This document shows positions 38,874 to 47,734 of a DNA stretch of 64,000 nt, one piece after another. Position 1 is the first letter of the stretch. Every line of letters begins with the position of its first letter. Position numbers and translations under genes: made by a program. Origin of the DNA: Lysobacter sp. yr284. Its GTDB lineage: Bacteria; Pseudomonadota; Gammaproteobacteria; Xanthomonadales; Xanthomonadaceae. The stretch spans positions 186,001 to 250,000 of the forward strand of contig NZ_FNPT01000006.1 in the NCBI RefSeq assembly GCF_900107375.1, in the 5' to 3' direction. The notes under the pieces are model-generated. The model saw only the letters and a list, made by a program, of their open reading frames with translations, was not told the DNA's origin and did no database searches.

Positions 38874-39497
38874 TCACCCCCCACGCGCGACCAACCCATG
38901 GTCGATCGCCAACCGCATCAACGCTCCCTCCCCGCGCACGTCCAGCTTGCCCAGCGCGCGCGAGCGCAGCGTGCGCACGGTCGATTCGGCCACGCGCAGG
39001 GCCAGCGCGATCTCGTGGTTGCGCCGGCCCTCGACCATCAGCCGGGTCACTTCCAGCTCGCGCGGGCTGAGCCGGTCGAACGGCGAGGATTCGAACAGGA
39101 TGCGGCCGCCGAGCGAGTCGTCGATGAAGCGCCGCCCGGCCGCGACTTCGCGCAGCGCGCGCACCACCACCGCGGCGTCGCGGCTCTTGGACACGTAGCC
39201 CAGCGCGCCGGCGGCGAGCAGACGGCGCGGCATCGGCCCATCGCCGATCACCGACACGATCAGGATGCGCAGCGCCGGATCGTGCAGCAGCAGCCGCTGC
39301 ACCAGGCCCAGGCCGTCGTCGTCGGGAAGGTTGAAGCCGCACAAGGCCACGTCCGCGGCGGCCTGGCCCAGGCGCTGGACCGCCTCGTGCGGATCGCCGG
39401 CTTCGCCGACCACGTCGATGTCGCTGTGCGCGCCGAGGATCCAGCGCAATCCGTGACGGACCAATGGCTGGTCATCGACGATGAACACCCGGATCAT
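38874..39497 (-). CDS. LuxR-type response regulator with receiver lacking phospho-Asp
   Basis: A 207-residue regulator with a CheY-like receiver (residues 1-120) and a LuxR/GerE DNA-binding domain (LSPRELEVTRLMVEGRRNHEIALALRVAESTVRTLRSRALGKL). The acidic pair Asp8-Asp9 and Lys104 (YVSKS) are present, but the phosphorylation-site position is Gly54 in DVALCGFNLPDDDG where family members have Asp. It is therefore a pseudo-receiver that cannot be phosphorylated in the usual way and may be constitutively active or ligand-controlled. No kinase is adjacent. It is divergent from a small gene, with a palindrome-rich spacer. Confidence 0.88.
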   Translation of the reverse strand: MIRVFIVDDQPLVRHGLRWILGAHSDIDVVGEAGDPHEAVQRLGQAAADVALCGFNLPDDDGLGLVQRLLLHDPALRILIVSVIGDGPMPRRLLAAGALGYVSKSRDAAVVVRALREVAAGRRFIDDSLGGRILFESSPFDRLSPRELEVTRLMVEGRRNHEIALALRVAESTVRTLRSRALGKLDVRGEGALMRLAIDHGLVARGG

Positions 39498-39581
39498 TTC
39501 CTTATCGCTCCGTAGATGATGCGAGCGAATGTCCAGGCCGTTTCCTAGGTCCGCAACTCGCCCGCGGGCAAAGTGCGGTAC

Positions 39582-39642
39582 GCCGACGCGAACGTCGGCG
39601 GATGCCTACGTTACGTAACCGGATGTCTACGCCTGTGTAGAC
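39582..39642. promoter_or_regulatory. cluster of palindromes between LuxR-type and small gene
   Basis: Within 61 bases there are three inverted repeats: GCCGACG-CGAA-CGTCGGC (39582-39599), the perfect palindrome GTTACGTAAC (39610-39619), and GTCTAC-GCCTGT-GTAGAC (39625-39642). CTAC-containing motifs recur nearby. The region is also less GC-rich than its surroundings. It is a likely regulatory region for one or both divergent genes, perhaps bound by the LuxR-type protein. Confidence 0.5.
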
Positions 39643-39738
39643 GCATGCCGACGATGAATCGGGGTTTTCCTACATTCATCACGTTTGCCCTTTGTTAGCG
39701 TGGCGCCACCCCGCATCGCCGGACCGCATGGAGTGCCG

Positions 39739-40002
39739 ATGTCCACGCTGGTGACGATCTACGAAGTCGTATCCCATGCGCAGCGGTTCTGGCGCCTGCG
39801 CATCAACGGTTCGCAGGAGATCGCGTTTCCCAACCGCGACATCGCCCGCGCCGCGGCGCGGGTGCGCGCGCGCCGGCAGAACCAGGACACCGGCGGCCAT
39901 ACCGAGGTGTGGGTGGAGCGCCTGGACGGGCGCATGGACCGCGAAGCGGTGTTCCTCGGCGGCACGGCCGGCGCGATGTGCGCGGAGTGGCGGCGGCAGT
40001 GA
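39739..40002 (+). CDS. small hypothetical protein (87 aa)
   Basis: A small soluble protein with the pattern VTIYEVVSHAQRFWRLRINGSQEIAFPNRDIARAAARVRA, then TEVWVERLDGR. The short strand, F-P, and Ala-rich helix order recalls DUF2188-like domains, but I am unsure. The ATG at 39739 follows a GGAG site; an in-frame ATG at 39685 would precede it. It is divergent from the pseudo-receiver regulator. Confidence 0.6.
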   Translation: MSTLVTIYEVVSHAQRFWRLRINGSQEIAFPNRDIARAAARVRARRQNQDTGGHTEVWVERLDGRMDREAVFLGGTAGAMCAEWRRQ

Positions 40003-40106
40003 CGCCGCGGGATCGGCGACCCGGCGAGAGCGGCCGCGGCCGAGGCGGCGCCGCGCTCGTTCATGCGATTTAGCTTGCGCGGCCGGCGCTTCGCTGCGGC
40101 CGCTGC

Positions 40107-40137
40107 GGCCCGGCGCCGCCGCTGACGGCGCCGGGCC
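40107..40137 (-). terminator. strong hairpin downstream of M23 peptidase
   Basis: GGCCCGGCGCCG and CGGCGCCGGGCC form a perfect 12-base stem around a seven-base loop, 15 bases beyond the stop codon of the minus-strand peptidase gene. There is no U-run. A transcription terminator or 3'-end stabiliser is the likely role. Confidence 0.6.
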
Positions 40138-40152
40138 TGGAATGCCCAGGGA

Positions 40153-41370
40153 TCAGGGCGACAAGGTGAAGGTCTTGCTGTAGGTCGTGCCGTTGTAAGC
40201 GACCTCGAAGCGCCAGATGCCCGCCGGGCCGGTCGGCGCGAAACTGCTCCAGGTCCAGTTCCACCACGACGAGGCGTAATGCGGCGCCGGGCCGTTGTGC
40301 GTCCAGGAAGCGAACACCGTGCCGTTCGGCCGCAGGATCCGGTACTGGCTCTGCTGGCCGTTGAGCTGGTCGCGATAGAACGCACTGAACGAGGCCTGCT
40401 GGCCGTAGCGCAGCGCGGTGTTCTCGTTCGGGCTTTCCGCGTTCGGGCAGGACGCGAAGGCCGGCTGCACGTTGCCGACGATCAGCTTGTTGATCGCCGA
40501 GTCGTAGTACGGACGCTGCGCGGCCCAGGCCGAGGCCAGGTTCAGGCCGTTGCACGAGCCGGCGTAAGGATCGATGAGGTTGGCGTTGGCGTCGTAGACC
40601 TCGAAGTGCAGGTGCGGCTCGGTGGAACTGCCGGAGCTGCCGACGAGGCCGAGGTATTCGCCTTGCGCCACGCTCGCGCCGACGCCCTTGGCGGTGACCG
40701 AACCGTTCTTCATGTGGCCGTACCAGGCGACCGAGCCGTCGGCGTGCTGGACGTAGACCGCGTTCCAGTTGTTGTTGTTGACCGAACAGCTGCGGTCGAA
40801 ATTGCCGTCGTAGCGGCCGACGATGGTGCCCGCCGCCGCCGCGATCACCTTCACCTGATTGTTGTCCATCTTGTACCAGGAGAACGGCCACAGGTAATAG
40901 TCGGTGCCGCGATGGCCGTCGTAGCTGCGCGCGCCGCAGCTGTAGTCGAGGACCTGGCCGCCGCCGGCCTGGTCGACGTAGTTCGAGATCGCGTGATAGC
41001 CCGGATCGGCCAGGCCGTTGTTGAGCGCCATCGGCCAGGCGAAACCGCCCAGCGAACGCGCCGAGGCGGATCGCGGCGCGGCGGCGAGCTTGAGCTTGCG
41101 CGCGTTGGCGCGGATTTCGTTCCAGGCGCGCTGGCGGAACTGCGGCGACAGATGCTCGCCGTGTTCGGCCACCGCATAAGCGCCGCCGGCGCTGCTGTCG
41201 GGCGATGCGCCGCGCACATCGCGCGGTGCGGCGTCGTCGGCCGCCGACGCCGCGGGCGACGAAGCGGCGACCGCCAGGGCCAGGCACAGCGCCGGCGCGC
41301 CGCGCAAACGACGGGCGCTGGAATCGTTCGAGGTGAGGTGGTGTTTGGGCATGCGGTTCTTCCTGAGCAT
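40153..41370 (-). CDS. secreted M23 family metallopeptidase
   Basis: A 405-residue secreted peptidase. After a signal peptide (hydrophobic ALCLALAVAASSPAASA, residues 27-43) comes a pro-region of about 65 residues, then the LytM/M23 domain with zinc ligands His153 and Asp157 in GHRGTDYY, His219 (WYGHM) and the PHLHFE motif with His253 and His255. The last 120 residues form a separate strand-rich domain ending in WRFEVAYNGTTYSKTFTL. M23 enzymes cut glycyl or other bonds of peptidoglycan cross-links or of proteins; in Lysobacter-type predators such enzymes lyse other cells. The ATG at 41370 follows AAGGAG. It is divergent from the riboswitch-controlled operon. Confidence 0.88.
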   Translation of the reverse strand: MLRKNRMPKHHLTSNDSSARRLRGAPALCLALAVAASSPAASAADDAAPRDVRGASPDSSAGGAYAVAEHGEHLSPQFRQRAWNEIRANARKLKLAAAPRSASARSLGGFAWPMALNNGLADPGYHAISNYVDQAGGGQVLDYSCGARSYDGHRGTDYYLWPFSWYKMDNNQVKVIAAAAGTIVGRYDGNFDRSCSVNNNNWNAVYVQHADGSVAWYGHMKNGSVTAKGVGASVAQGEYLGLVGSSGSSTEPHLHFEVYDANANLIDPYAGSCNGLNLASAWAAQRPYYDSAINKLIVGNVQPAFASCPNAESPNENTALRYGQQASFSAFYRDQLNGQQSQYRILRPNGTVFASWTHNGPAPHYASSWWNWTWSSFAPTGPAGIWRFEVAYNGTTYSKTFTLSP

Positions 41371-41760
41371 GTGGTTCTCCTTGAGCAGGCCGCGACGCGG
41401 CGTGGTTCGCGCTGTGGGCCGGCGGCGCGCGCACGAGCGCGACGTCCCTGCATTGCCAGCAATCGGGCCGCCTGAGGCCCTTATACGCGCCTTTGCGCGC
41501 AGCCGGGCGCGGCGTCGATCCCGCCGATCGGACGGGCCGCGACGACCGTGCGATGTGTAATTCAGCTGGATGAAAAGGCACTCGCCGAACGCGCGGTCCA
41601 TCGCGCAGCGGATGCGCGTTCGCCGTGTCGTCGCGCAGCGCGCAGCGATGGTGGCGAGGCGCCGGCCGGCCGGCGCCGACGATGCGGACGAAGGCGACGG
41701 CCGGCGACCATACCGCGGCGCAGCTTGTGGCTGTCGCCGCCGAACCACTACACTGCGCGC
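41371..41760. other. divergent promoter region, M23 peptidase and riboswitch operon
   Basis: 390 bases without a supportable gene between the M23 start codon and the cobalamin riboswitch. The part around 41545-41580 (GATGTGTAATTCAGCTGGATGAAAAGG) is AT-richer and may hold promoter elements; nothing further can be fixed by eye. Confidence 0.4.
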
Positions 41761-41957
41761 GCCACAGGTGTCCTGCCGCCCGCTCCAGCGAGCGCGCAGG
41801 GTGAAACGGGAAGCCGGTGCGGACGCGAGTCCCATTCCGGCACTGCCCCCGCAACGGTAGGCGAGACGACGCCGGCATCGGCCACTGCGCGAACGCGCGG
41901 GAAGGCGCCGGCGGGACGCATCCGCGTCGCTCGCGAGTCCGGAGACCGGCCTGTGGC
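41761..41957 (+). ncRNA. cobalamin riboswitch aptamer
   Basis: The sequence has every conserved block of the cobalamin riboswitch in order: GCCACAGGTG (P1 5' side), GGGAAGCCGGTG, CCGGCACTGCCCCCGCAACGG written in two overlapping parts (CCGGCACTGC and CCCCCGCAACGGT), CACTG, GGGAAGGCG, and the B12 box GAGTCCGGAGACCGGCC. The outer stem P1 is perfect: GCCACAGG (41761-41768) pairs with CCTGTGGC (41950-41957). It is on the plus strand, 174 bases before mmsA. Such RNAs bind adenosyl- or related cobalamins and usually lower expression of the gene downstream. In known cases they control B12 synthesis, uptake or B12-independent isoenzymes, so the valine-catabolic operon behind it is unusual. Confidence 0.97.
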
Positions 41958-42078
41958 GGACGCCGATGCGTCGGCTGCGGCATTGCCGCGGCCCGCGATG
42001 CGGCGTTCTCCTCGGGCGTTGCGGCGGGCGACCTGACGAGCGGATGCGGTGCGGCGCGCGTGCGCCCGCCTTTCGCCC

Positions 42079-42128
42079 GGTCTTCGTTCGCGCAGCGCCT
42101 GCCTTCGCGGGTGTGCGATCCGGAGACC
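42079..42128 (+). promoter_or_regulatory. putative translational switch at mmsA ribosome binding site
   Basis: The ribosome binding site CGGAGACC (42121-42128) can pair over eight positions, one of them G-U, with GGTCTTCG at 42079-42086. The same ten bases TCCGGAGACC occur in the B12 box (41938-41947) and at the ribosome binding site (42119-42128), so the GGTCTTCG strand could pair with either. GGCGGGCG (42023-42030) and CGCCCGCC (42063-42070), followed by TTTCG, may form a further stem. The switching model is inference from pairing alone. Confidence 0.5.
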
Positions 42129-42131
42129 AAC

Positions 42132-43655
42132 ATGAACGACATGCACGCAGTCGCGACCGACGTCGCGACGGTCAAGCTGCTGATCGACGGCGAGTTCGTC
42201 GAATCCTCCACTGCGCACTGGCGCGAGGTGGTCAATCCCGCCACCCAGGCCGTGCTCGCGCGCGTGCCGATGGCGACGCCGGCGGAGATCGACGCCGCCG
42301 TCGCCGCCGCGCAGCGCGCGTTCAAGACCTGGCGCAAGACGCCGATCGGCGCGCGCGCGCGGATCTTCCTCAAGTACCAGCAGCTGATCCGCGAGCACAT
42401 GGGCGAGCTGGCGGCGATCCTCACCGCCGAACAAGGCAAGACCCTGCCCGATGCGGAAGGCGATGTGTTCCGCGGCCTGGAAGTGGTCGAGCACGCCGCG
42501 GCGATCGGCAACCTGCAATTGGGCGAACTGGCCAACAACGTCGCCGGCGGCGTCGACACCTATACCCTGCTGCAGCCGCTGGGCGTGTGCGCCGGCATCA
42601 CCCCGTTCAATTTCCCGGCGATGATCCCGCTGTGGATGTTCCCGATGGCCATCGCCACCGGCAACACCTTCGTGCTCAAGCCCTCCGAGCAGGACCCGCT
42701 GGTGACCATGCGCCTGTGCGAGCTGGCGGTGCAGGCGGGCATTCCCAACGGCGTGCTCAACGTCGTCCACGGCGGCGAAGCGGCGGTCAACGCGATCTGC
42801 GACCACGCCGACATCAAGGCGGTGTCGTTCGTGGGATCGACCAAGGTCGGCACCCACGTCTACCAGCGCGCCTCGCTCGCCGGCAAGCGCGTGCAATGCA
42901 TGATGGGCGCGAAGAACCACGCCGTGGTGATGCCCGACGCGAACAAGGAACAGACCCTCAACGCGCTCGCCGGCGCCGCGTTCGGCGCGGCCGGGCAGCG
43001 CTGCATGGCGGCTTCGACCGCGGTGCTGGTCGGCGCGGCGAACGACTGGGTCGCCGACCTGGTGGCCAAGGCGAAGACGCTCAAGGTCAACGCCGGCACC
43101 GAGGCCGGCACCGACGTCGGCCCGGTGATCTCCTGCGCCGCGCGCGAGCGGGTGGAAGGCTTGATCGCTTCGGGCGTGGAGCAGGGCGCCACGCTCGAAC
43201 TCGACGGCCGCGCGCCGGCGGTGCCGGGCTTCGAGCGCGGCAACTTCGTCGGCCCGACGATCTTCTCCGCGGCCAAGCCCGGCATGCGCATCTACGACGA
43301 GGAAATCTTCGGCCCGGTGCTGGTGGTGCTCAGCGCGGACACGCTCGAGGACGCCATCGCCCTGGTCAACGCCAACCCCAACGGCAACGGCACCGCGATC
43401 TTCACCCAGTCCGGCGCGGCCGCGCGGCGTTTCCAGGAGGACATCGACGTCGGCCAGGTCGGCATCAACGTGCCGATCCCGGTGCCGGTGCCGCTGTTCT
43501 CCTTCAGCGGCTCGCGCGCGTCCAAGCTCGGCGACCTCGGCCCGTACGGCAAGCAGGCGGTGACCTTCTACACCCAGACCAAGACGGTCACCGCGCGCTG
43601 GTTCGACGACGACACGCTGGGCCACGGCGTCAACACCACGATCAGCCTCAAGTGA
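42132..43655 (+). CDS. mmsA: methylmalonate-semialdehyde dehydrogenase (CoA-acylating)
   Basis: A 507-residue aldehyde dehydrogenase of the CoA-acylating methylmalonate-semialdehyde type. The characteristic [18 protein letters not shown] block with Asn160, the FVGSTKVG cofactor loop, and catalytic Cys291 in AAGQRCMA are present. It turns methylmalonate semialdehyde, CoA and NAD+ into propionyl-CoA and CO2, the last step unique to valine catabolism; it also acts in thymine breakdown. The ATG at 42132 lies five bases after GGAGA. The frame stays open upstream to 41817, but this part is the riboswitch. It is the first of six overlapping genes. Confidence 0.95.
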   Translation: MNDMHAVATDVATVKLLIDGEFVESSTAHWREVVNPATQAVLARVPMATPAEIDAAVAAAQRAFKTWRKTPIGARARIFLKYQQLIREHMGELAAILTAEQGKTLPDAEGDVFRGLEVVEHAAAIGNLQLGELANNVAGGVDTYTLLQPLGVCAGITPFNFPAMIPLWMFPMAIATGNTFVLKPSEQDPLVTMRLCELAVQAGIPNGVLNVVHGGEAAVNAICDHADIKAVSFVGSTKVGTHVYQRASLAGKRVQCMMGAKNHAVVMPDANKEQTLNALAGAAFGAAGQRCMAASTAVLVGAANDWVADLVAKAKTLKVNAGTEAGTDVGPVISCAARERVEGLIASGVEQGATLELDGRAPAVPGFERGNFVGPTIFSAAKPGMRIYDEEIFGPVLVVLSADTLEDAIALVNANPNGNGTAIFTQSGAAARRFQEDIDVGQVGINVPIPVPVPLFSFSGSRASKLGDLGPYGKQAVTFYTQTKTVTARWFDDDTLGHGVNTTISLK

Positions 43656-44845
43656 TGGCCGCGGTCATGGACTGGCAGGTTCATCCGGCCGCGCCGACCG
43701 GACTCAGCGAAGAACAGGCGGCCTACCGCGAAGCCGCGCGCGATTTCGCCCGCGCCCAGCTCGCGCCGTACGCGGCGCAGTGGGACGCGCGCAGCGAGTT
43801 CCCGCGCGAGGCCATCGCCCAGGCCGGCGAACTGGGCTTCTGCGGGCTGTACGTGGACGAGGCCGCCGGCGGCTCCGGCCTGGCCCGGCTGGACGCGGCG
43901 ATCGTGTTCGAGGAACTGGCCGCGGCCGATCCGTCCACCGCGGCCTTCATCAGCATCCACAACATGGCCACCTGGATGTTCGCCGCGCACGCCGCCCCGG
44001 CGCTGCGCGCGCGCTGGGGCGCGGAGCTGGCCAGCGGGCGCCGGCTGGCTTCGTACTGCCTGACCGAGCCCGGCGCGGGTTCGGATGCGGCCTCGCTGCG
44101 CACGCGCGCGCGCCGCGACGGCGGCGACTACGTCATCGACGGCGCCAAGGCCTTCATCTCCGGCGCCGGCTCCACCGACCTGCTGGTGGTGATGGCGCGC
44201 ACCGGCGGCGACGGCGCGCGCGGCATCAGCGCGTTCGCGGTGCCGGCCGACGCGGCCGGCATCGTCTACGGGCGCAAGGAAGAAAAGATGGGCTGGAACA
44301 GCCAGCCCACCCGCGGCATCGTCTTCGACGGCGTGCGCGTGCCGGCGGACCACTTGCTCGGCGCGGAAGGCGACGGCTTCAAGATCGCGATGAAGGGCCT
44401 CGACGGCGGCCGCCTCAACATCGCCAGTTGCTCGCTCGGCGCGGCCCAGGGCGCGCTCGACGCGGCCCGGCGCTACATGGGCGAGCGCCGCCAGTTCGGC
44501 AAGAAGCTCGCCGAATTCCAGGCGCTGCAGTTCAAGCTGGCCGACATGGCCACCCAGCTGGTGGCGGCGCGGCAGATGGTCCACACCGCCGCGCGCAAGG
44601 TCGATGCCGGCTGCGCCGACGCCACGGTGTGGTGCGCGATGGCCAAGCGCTTCGCCACCGACGCGGGCTTCTCGATCTGCAACGAGGCGCTGCAGATCCA
44701 CGGCGGCTACGGCTACATCCGCGAATACCCCATCGAGCGGCTGATGCGCGATTGCCGCGTGCACCAGATCCTGGAAGGCACCAACGAAATCATGCGCGTG
44801 ATCATCGCGCGCCACCTGCTCAACAGCGAAGAGGAATTGCGATGA
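43655..44845 (+). CDS. acyl-CoA dehydrogenase (isobutyryl-CoA dehydrogenase)
   Basis: A 396-residue FAD enzyme with the acyl-CoA dehydrogenase layout: LTEPGAGSDAASLRTRA, the RRQFGKKLAEFQALQFKLADM helix, and the C-terminal QIHGGYGYIREYPIERLMRDCRVHQILEGTNEI with the family's catalytic Glu. In the valine pathway it converts isobutyryl-CoA to methacrylyl-CoA; the operon context makes this the best guess over short-chain acyl-CoA. The ATG overlaps the mmsA stop (TGATG). An ATG four codons later is an alternative. Confidence 0.92.
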   Translation: MAAVMDWQVHPAAPTGLSEEQAAYREAARDFARAQLAPYAAQWDARSEFPREAIAQAGELGFCGLYVDEAAGGSGLARLDAAIVFEELAAADPSTAAFISIHNMATWMFAAHAAPALRARWGAELASGRRLASYCLTEPGAGSDAASLRTRARRDGGDYVIDGAKAFISGAGSTDLLVVMARTGGDGARGISAFAVPADAAGIVYGRKEEKMGWNSQPTRGIVFDGVRVPADHLLGAEGDGFKIAMKGLDGGRLNIASCSLGAAQGALDAARRYMGERRQFGKKLAEFQALQFKLADMATQLVAARQMVHTAARKVDAGCADATVWCAMAKRFATDAGFSICNEALQIHGGYGYIREYPIERLMRDCRVHQILEGTNEIMRVIIARHLLNSEEELR

Positions 44846-45636
44846 GTTCGTCCGCCAAGACCTATGCGGGGCTGCAGCTGCGCATCGACGGCCACACCGC
44901 GGTGGTGACGTTGAGCAACCCGCCGGCCAACACCTGGACCCGCGGCAGCCTGGCCGCGCTGCGCGACCTGGTCCGCGACCTCGACGCCGACCGCGACGTC
45001 TACGCGCTGGTGATCGTCGGCGAAGGCGAGAAGTTCTTCAGCGCCGGCGCCGACCTCAAGCAGTTCGCCGGCGGCGACAAGGCGCTCGCGCGCGAGGCCG
45101 CGCGCCGCTTCGGCGAGGCGTTCGAGACGCTCAGCGCGTTCCGCGGCGTGTCGATCGCCGCGATCAACGGCTACGCCATGGGCGGCGGCCTGGAATGCGC
45201 GCTGGCCTGCGACCTACGCATCGTCGAGGAACAGGCGCAGCTGGCGCTGCCGGAGGCCACCGTCGGCCTGCTGCCGTGCGCCGGCGGCACCCAGAACCTG
45301 CCGCGGCTGGTCGGCGAGGGCTGGGCCAAGCGCATGATCCTGCTCGGCGAGCGCATCGACGCGGCGACCGCGCTGCGCATCGGCCTGGTCGAGGACGTGG
45401 CGCCCAAGGGCCAGGCGCTGGCGCGCGCGCTGGAGTGGGCCAAGCAGGCCGAAAAACAGAGCCCGACCAGCGTGGCCGCGTGCAAGGCGATGGTCCAGGC
45501 CACCCGCAGCCAGCCGCACGCCACCGCGCTGGTGCGCGAGCGCGAGGCCTTCGTCGACCTGTTCGACAGCGCCGACCAGGTCGAGGGCGTGGCCGCGTTC
45601 CTGGAAAAGCGCGCGCCGCAATGGAAGAACGCATGA
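44842..45636 (+). CDS. enoyl-CoA hydratase
   Basis: A 264-residue crotonase-fold enzyme. It shows FFSAGADLKQF (oxyanion hole), INGYAMGGGLECALACDLRI, and LPEATVGLLPCAGGTQNLPRLVG with the catalytic Glu position. In this operon it most likely hydrates methacrylyl-CoA to 3-hydroxyisobutyryl-CoA. The ATG overlaps the stop of the dehydrogenase gene (ATGA), giving coupled translation. Confidence 0.92.
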   Translation: MSSSAKTYAGLQLRIDGHTAVVTLSNPPANTWTRGSLAALRDLVRDLDADRDVYALVIVGEGEKFFSAGADLKQFAGGDKALAREAARRFGEAFETLSAFRGVSIAAINGYAMGGGLECALACDLRIVEEQAQLALPEATVGLLPCAGGTQNLPRLVGEGWAKRMILLGERIDAATALRIGLVEDVAPKGQALARALEWAKQAEKQSPTSVAACKAMVQATRSQPHATALVREREAFVDLFDSADQVEGVAAFLEKRAPQWKNA

Positions 45637-46838
45637 ACGCGCACCTCAGCGACGCGAACGCGCAGGCCGCGGCGCAGGCCGCGCCGGTATTGTTCGAAGA
45701 GCGCCAGGGCGCGCACGGCCGCATCGGCGTCGCCACGCTCAATGCGCCGGCCACGCTCAACGGCCTTTCGCTGGAGATGGCGCGCCTGCTCGACGCGCAG
45801 TTGCAGCACTGGGCGCAAGACCCGGCGCTGGCGATGGTGTGGCTGCAGGGCGCGGGCGAGAAGGCCTTCTGCGCCGGCGGCGACCTGCACGGGCTGTACC
45901 GCGGCATGCGCGAGCGGCAGGCGCGCGGCCGCTGGGACGGCGACGACTTCGCCGACCCGCGCGGCAACGTCCACGCCGAGGCGTTCTTCGAAACCGAATA
46001 CCGCCTGGACTACCGCATCCACACCTATCCCAAGCCGCTGCTGTGCTGGGGCCACGGCATCGTCATGGGCGGCGGCATCGGCCTGATGGCCGGGGCCAGC
46101 CACCGCGTGGTCAGCGAGCGCTCGAAGCTGGCGTTCCCGGAGATCACCGTCGGCCTGTACCCCGATGTCGGCGGCAGCTGGCTGCTGGCGCGCGCGCCCG
46201 CGCGCGCCGGCCTGTTCCTGGCGTTGACCGGCGCGCCGCTCAACGCCGGCGACGCGATCCGCGCGCGGCTGGCCGATCACCACCTGCCCGAGGCCGCGCG
46301 CGCGCAGGCGCTGGACGCGGCGCTCGCCGCGCCGTGGAGCTTCGACGCCGCGCGCGACCGCGCGGCCTTGACGGTGCTGCTGCAGAGCCTGGCCGAACCG
46401 GCGCCGGCGGGACCGCTGCAACAGCACGCCGACGCCGTCGCCGCGCTGTGCGCCGGCGATTCGCTGGAGGAGATCGCGGCCCGCATCGAGGCGATCGACG
46501 CCGACGACGCCTGGCTGCAGAACGCGCGCAAGACCTTCGCCGCCGGCGCGCCCGGCTCGGCGCGGCTGGGCTTCGAGCTGCAACGCCGCGCCGCGTCGTT
46601 GTCGCTTGCCGATACCTTCCGCCTGGAGTACTGGGTTTCGCTGCACTGCGCCGCGCACGGCGATTTCGCCGAGGGCATCCGCGCGCTGCTGATCGACAAG
46701 GACCGCAATCCGCGCTGGAACCCGGCGACGCTGGCGCAAGCCACGGCGCACTGGGCCGACGCCTTCTTCCACGTTCCCGACCCCGCGCGGCCGCATCCGC
46801 TGGCCGACCTGGGCGCCGCCACGGAGCCGCGCGCATGA
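45633..46838 (+). CDS. 3-hydroxyisobutyryl-CoA hydrolase
   Basis: A 401-residue member of the crotonase superfamily of the longer HIBCH type: [59 protein letters not shown], and a C-terminal extension with DKDRNPRW typical of the hydrolases. It frees 3-hydroxyisobutyrate from CoA, preventing loss of reactive methacrylyl-CoA. The ATG overlaps the hydratase stop (ATGA). The order matches the pathway order. Confidence 0.93.
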   Translation: MNAHLSDANAQAAAQAAPVLFEERQGAHGRIGVATLNAPATLNGLSLEMARLLDAQLQHWAQDPALAMVWLQGAGEKAFCAGGDLHGLYRGMRERQARGRWDGDDFADPRGNVHAEAFFETEYRLDYRIHTYPKPLLCWGHGIVMGGGIGLMAGASHRVVSERSKLAFPEITVGLYPDVGGSWLLARAPARAGLFLALTGAPLNAGDAIRARLADHHLPEAARAQALDAALAAPWSFDAARDRAALTVLLQSLAEPAPAGPLQQHADAVAALCAGDSLEEIAARIEAIDADDAWLQNARKTFAAGAPGSARLGFELQRRAASLSLADTFRLEYWVSLHCAAHGDFAEGIRALLIDKDRNPRWNPATLAQATAHWADAFFHVPDPARPHPLADLGAATEPRA

Positions 46839-47734
46839 GCCGCATCGCCTTCATCGGACTGGGCCACATGGGCGGCCCGATGGCCGCCAACCTGCTCAAG
46901 GCCGGGCACGAACTGCAGGTGTTCGACCTGGTGCCGGCCGCGGTCGAGGCCGCGGTCGCGCTCGGCGCGCGCGCGGCCGCCAGCGCGGCCGAGGCGGTGG
47001 ACGGCGCGCAGGTCGCGATCTCGATGCTGCCGGCCAGCCGCCATGTCGAAGGGCTGTACCTCGGCGAGGACGGCCTGCTGGCGCGGCTGGCGCCGGACGC
47101 GCTGGCGATAGACTGCAGCACCATCGCCCCGGCCAGCGCGCAGAAGGTCGCCGCTGCGGCCGCCGCGCGCGGCGTGGCGATGATCGACGCGCCGGTGTCC
47201 GGCGGCACCGCCGGCGCCGCCGCCGGCACCCTGACCTTCATCGTCGGCGGCGACGCCGCAGCGCTGGAGCGCGCGCGCCCACTGCTGCAGGCGATGGGCC
47301 GCAACGTCTTCCACATGGGCGCCAGCGGCGCCGGCCAGGTCGCCAAGCTGTGCAACAACATGGCCCTGGGCGTGATCATGGCCGCGACCGGCGAAGCGCT
47401 CGCGCTCGGCGCCGCGCACGGCCTGGACCCGGCCGCGCTGTCGCAGATGATGGCGGTCAGCACCGGCCGCAGCTGGGCCACCGAGGTGTGCAACCCGTGG
47501 CCGGGCGTGCTGGAGAACGCGCCGGCCTCGCGCGGCTACCGCGGCGGGTTCGGCAGCGACCTGATGCTCAAGGACCTGGGCCTGGCCGCCGAGGCGGCGA
47601 TGGGCGTGGGCTCGCCGATCCCGCTGGGCGAACTGGCGCGCAACCTCTACGCGCTCAACGCCCGCGCCGGCCGCGGCGGGCTGGACTTCTCCAGCGTGAT
47701 CCAGCTGCTGGCGCGCCAGGACGCCGACGCGTGA
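46835..47734 (+). CDS. mmsB: 3-hydroxyisobutyrate dehydrogenase
   Basis: A 299-residue beta-hydroxyacid dehydrogenase. The N-terminus has the NAD+ motif [20 protein letters not shown]; then come [22 protein letters not shown] (substrate binding) and [15 protein letters not shown] with the catalytic Lys; the tail is KDLGLA. It oxidises 3-hydroxyisobutyrate to methylmalonate semialdehyde, the substrate of MmsA, closing the pathway encoded here. The ATG overlaps the hydrolase stop (ATGA). Confidence 0.95.
   Translation: MSRIAFIGLGHMGGPMAANLLKAGHELQVFDLVPAAVEAAVALGARAAASAAEAVDGAQVAISMLPASRHVEGLYLGEDGLLARLAPDALAIDCSTIAPASAQKVAAAAAARGVAMIDAPVSGGTAGAAAGTLTFIVGGDAAALERARPLLQAMGRNVFHMGASGAGQVAKLCNNMALGVIMAATGEALALGAAHGLDPAALSQMMAVSTGRSWATEVCNPWPGVLENAPASRGYRGGFGSDLMLKDLGLAAEAAMGVGSPIPLGELARNLYALNARAGRGGLDFSSVIQLLARQDADA

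Noticed and set aside
41966-42131. Possible leader peptide between riboswitch and mmsA
   Set aside because: The ATG at 41966 opens a frame that has no stop before running on through mmsA out of frame, so it is not a closed leader peptide; composition explains it.
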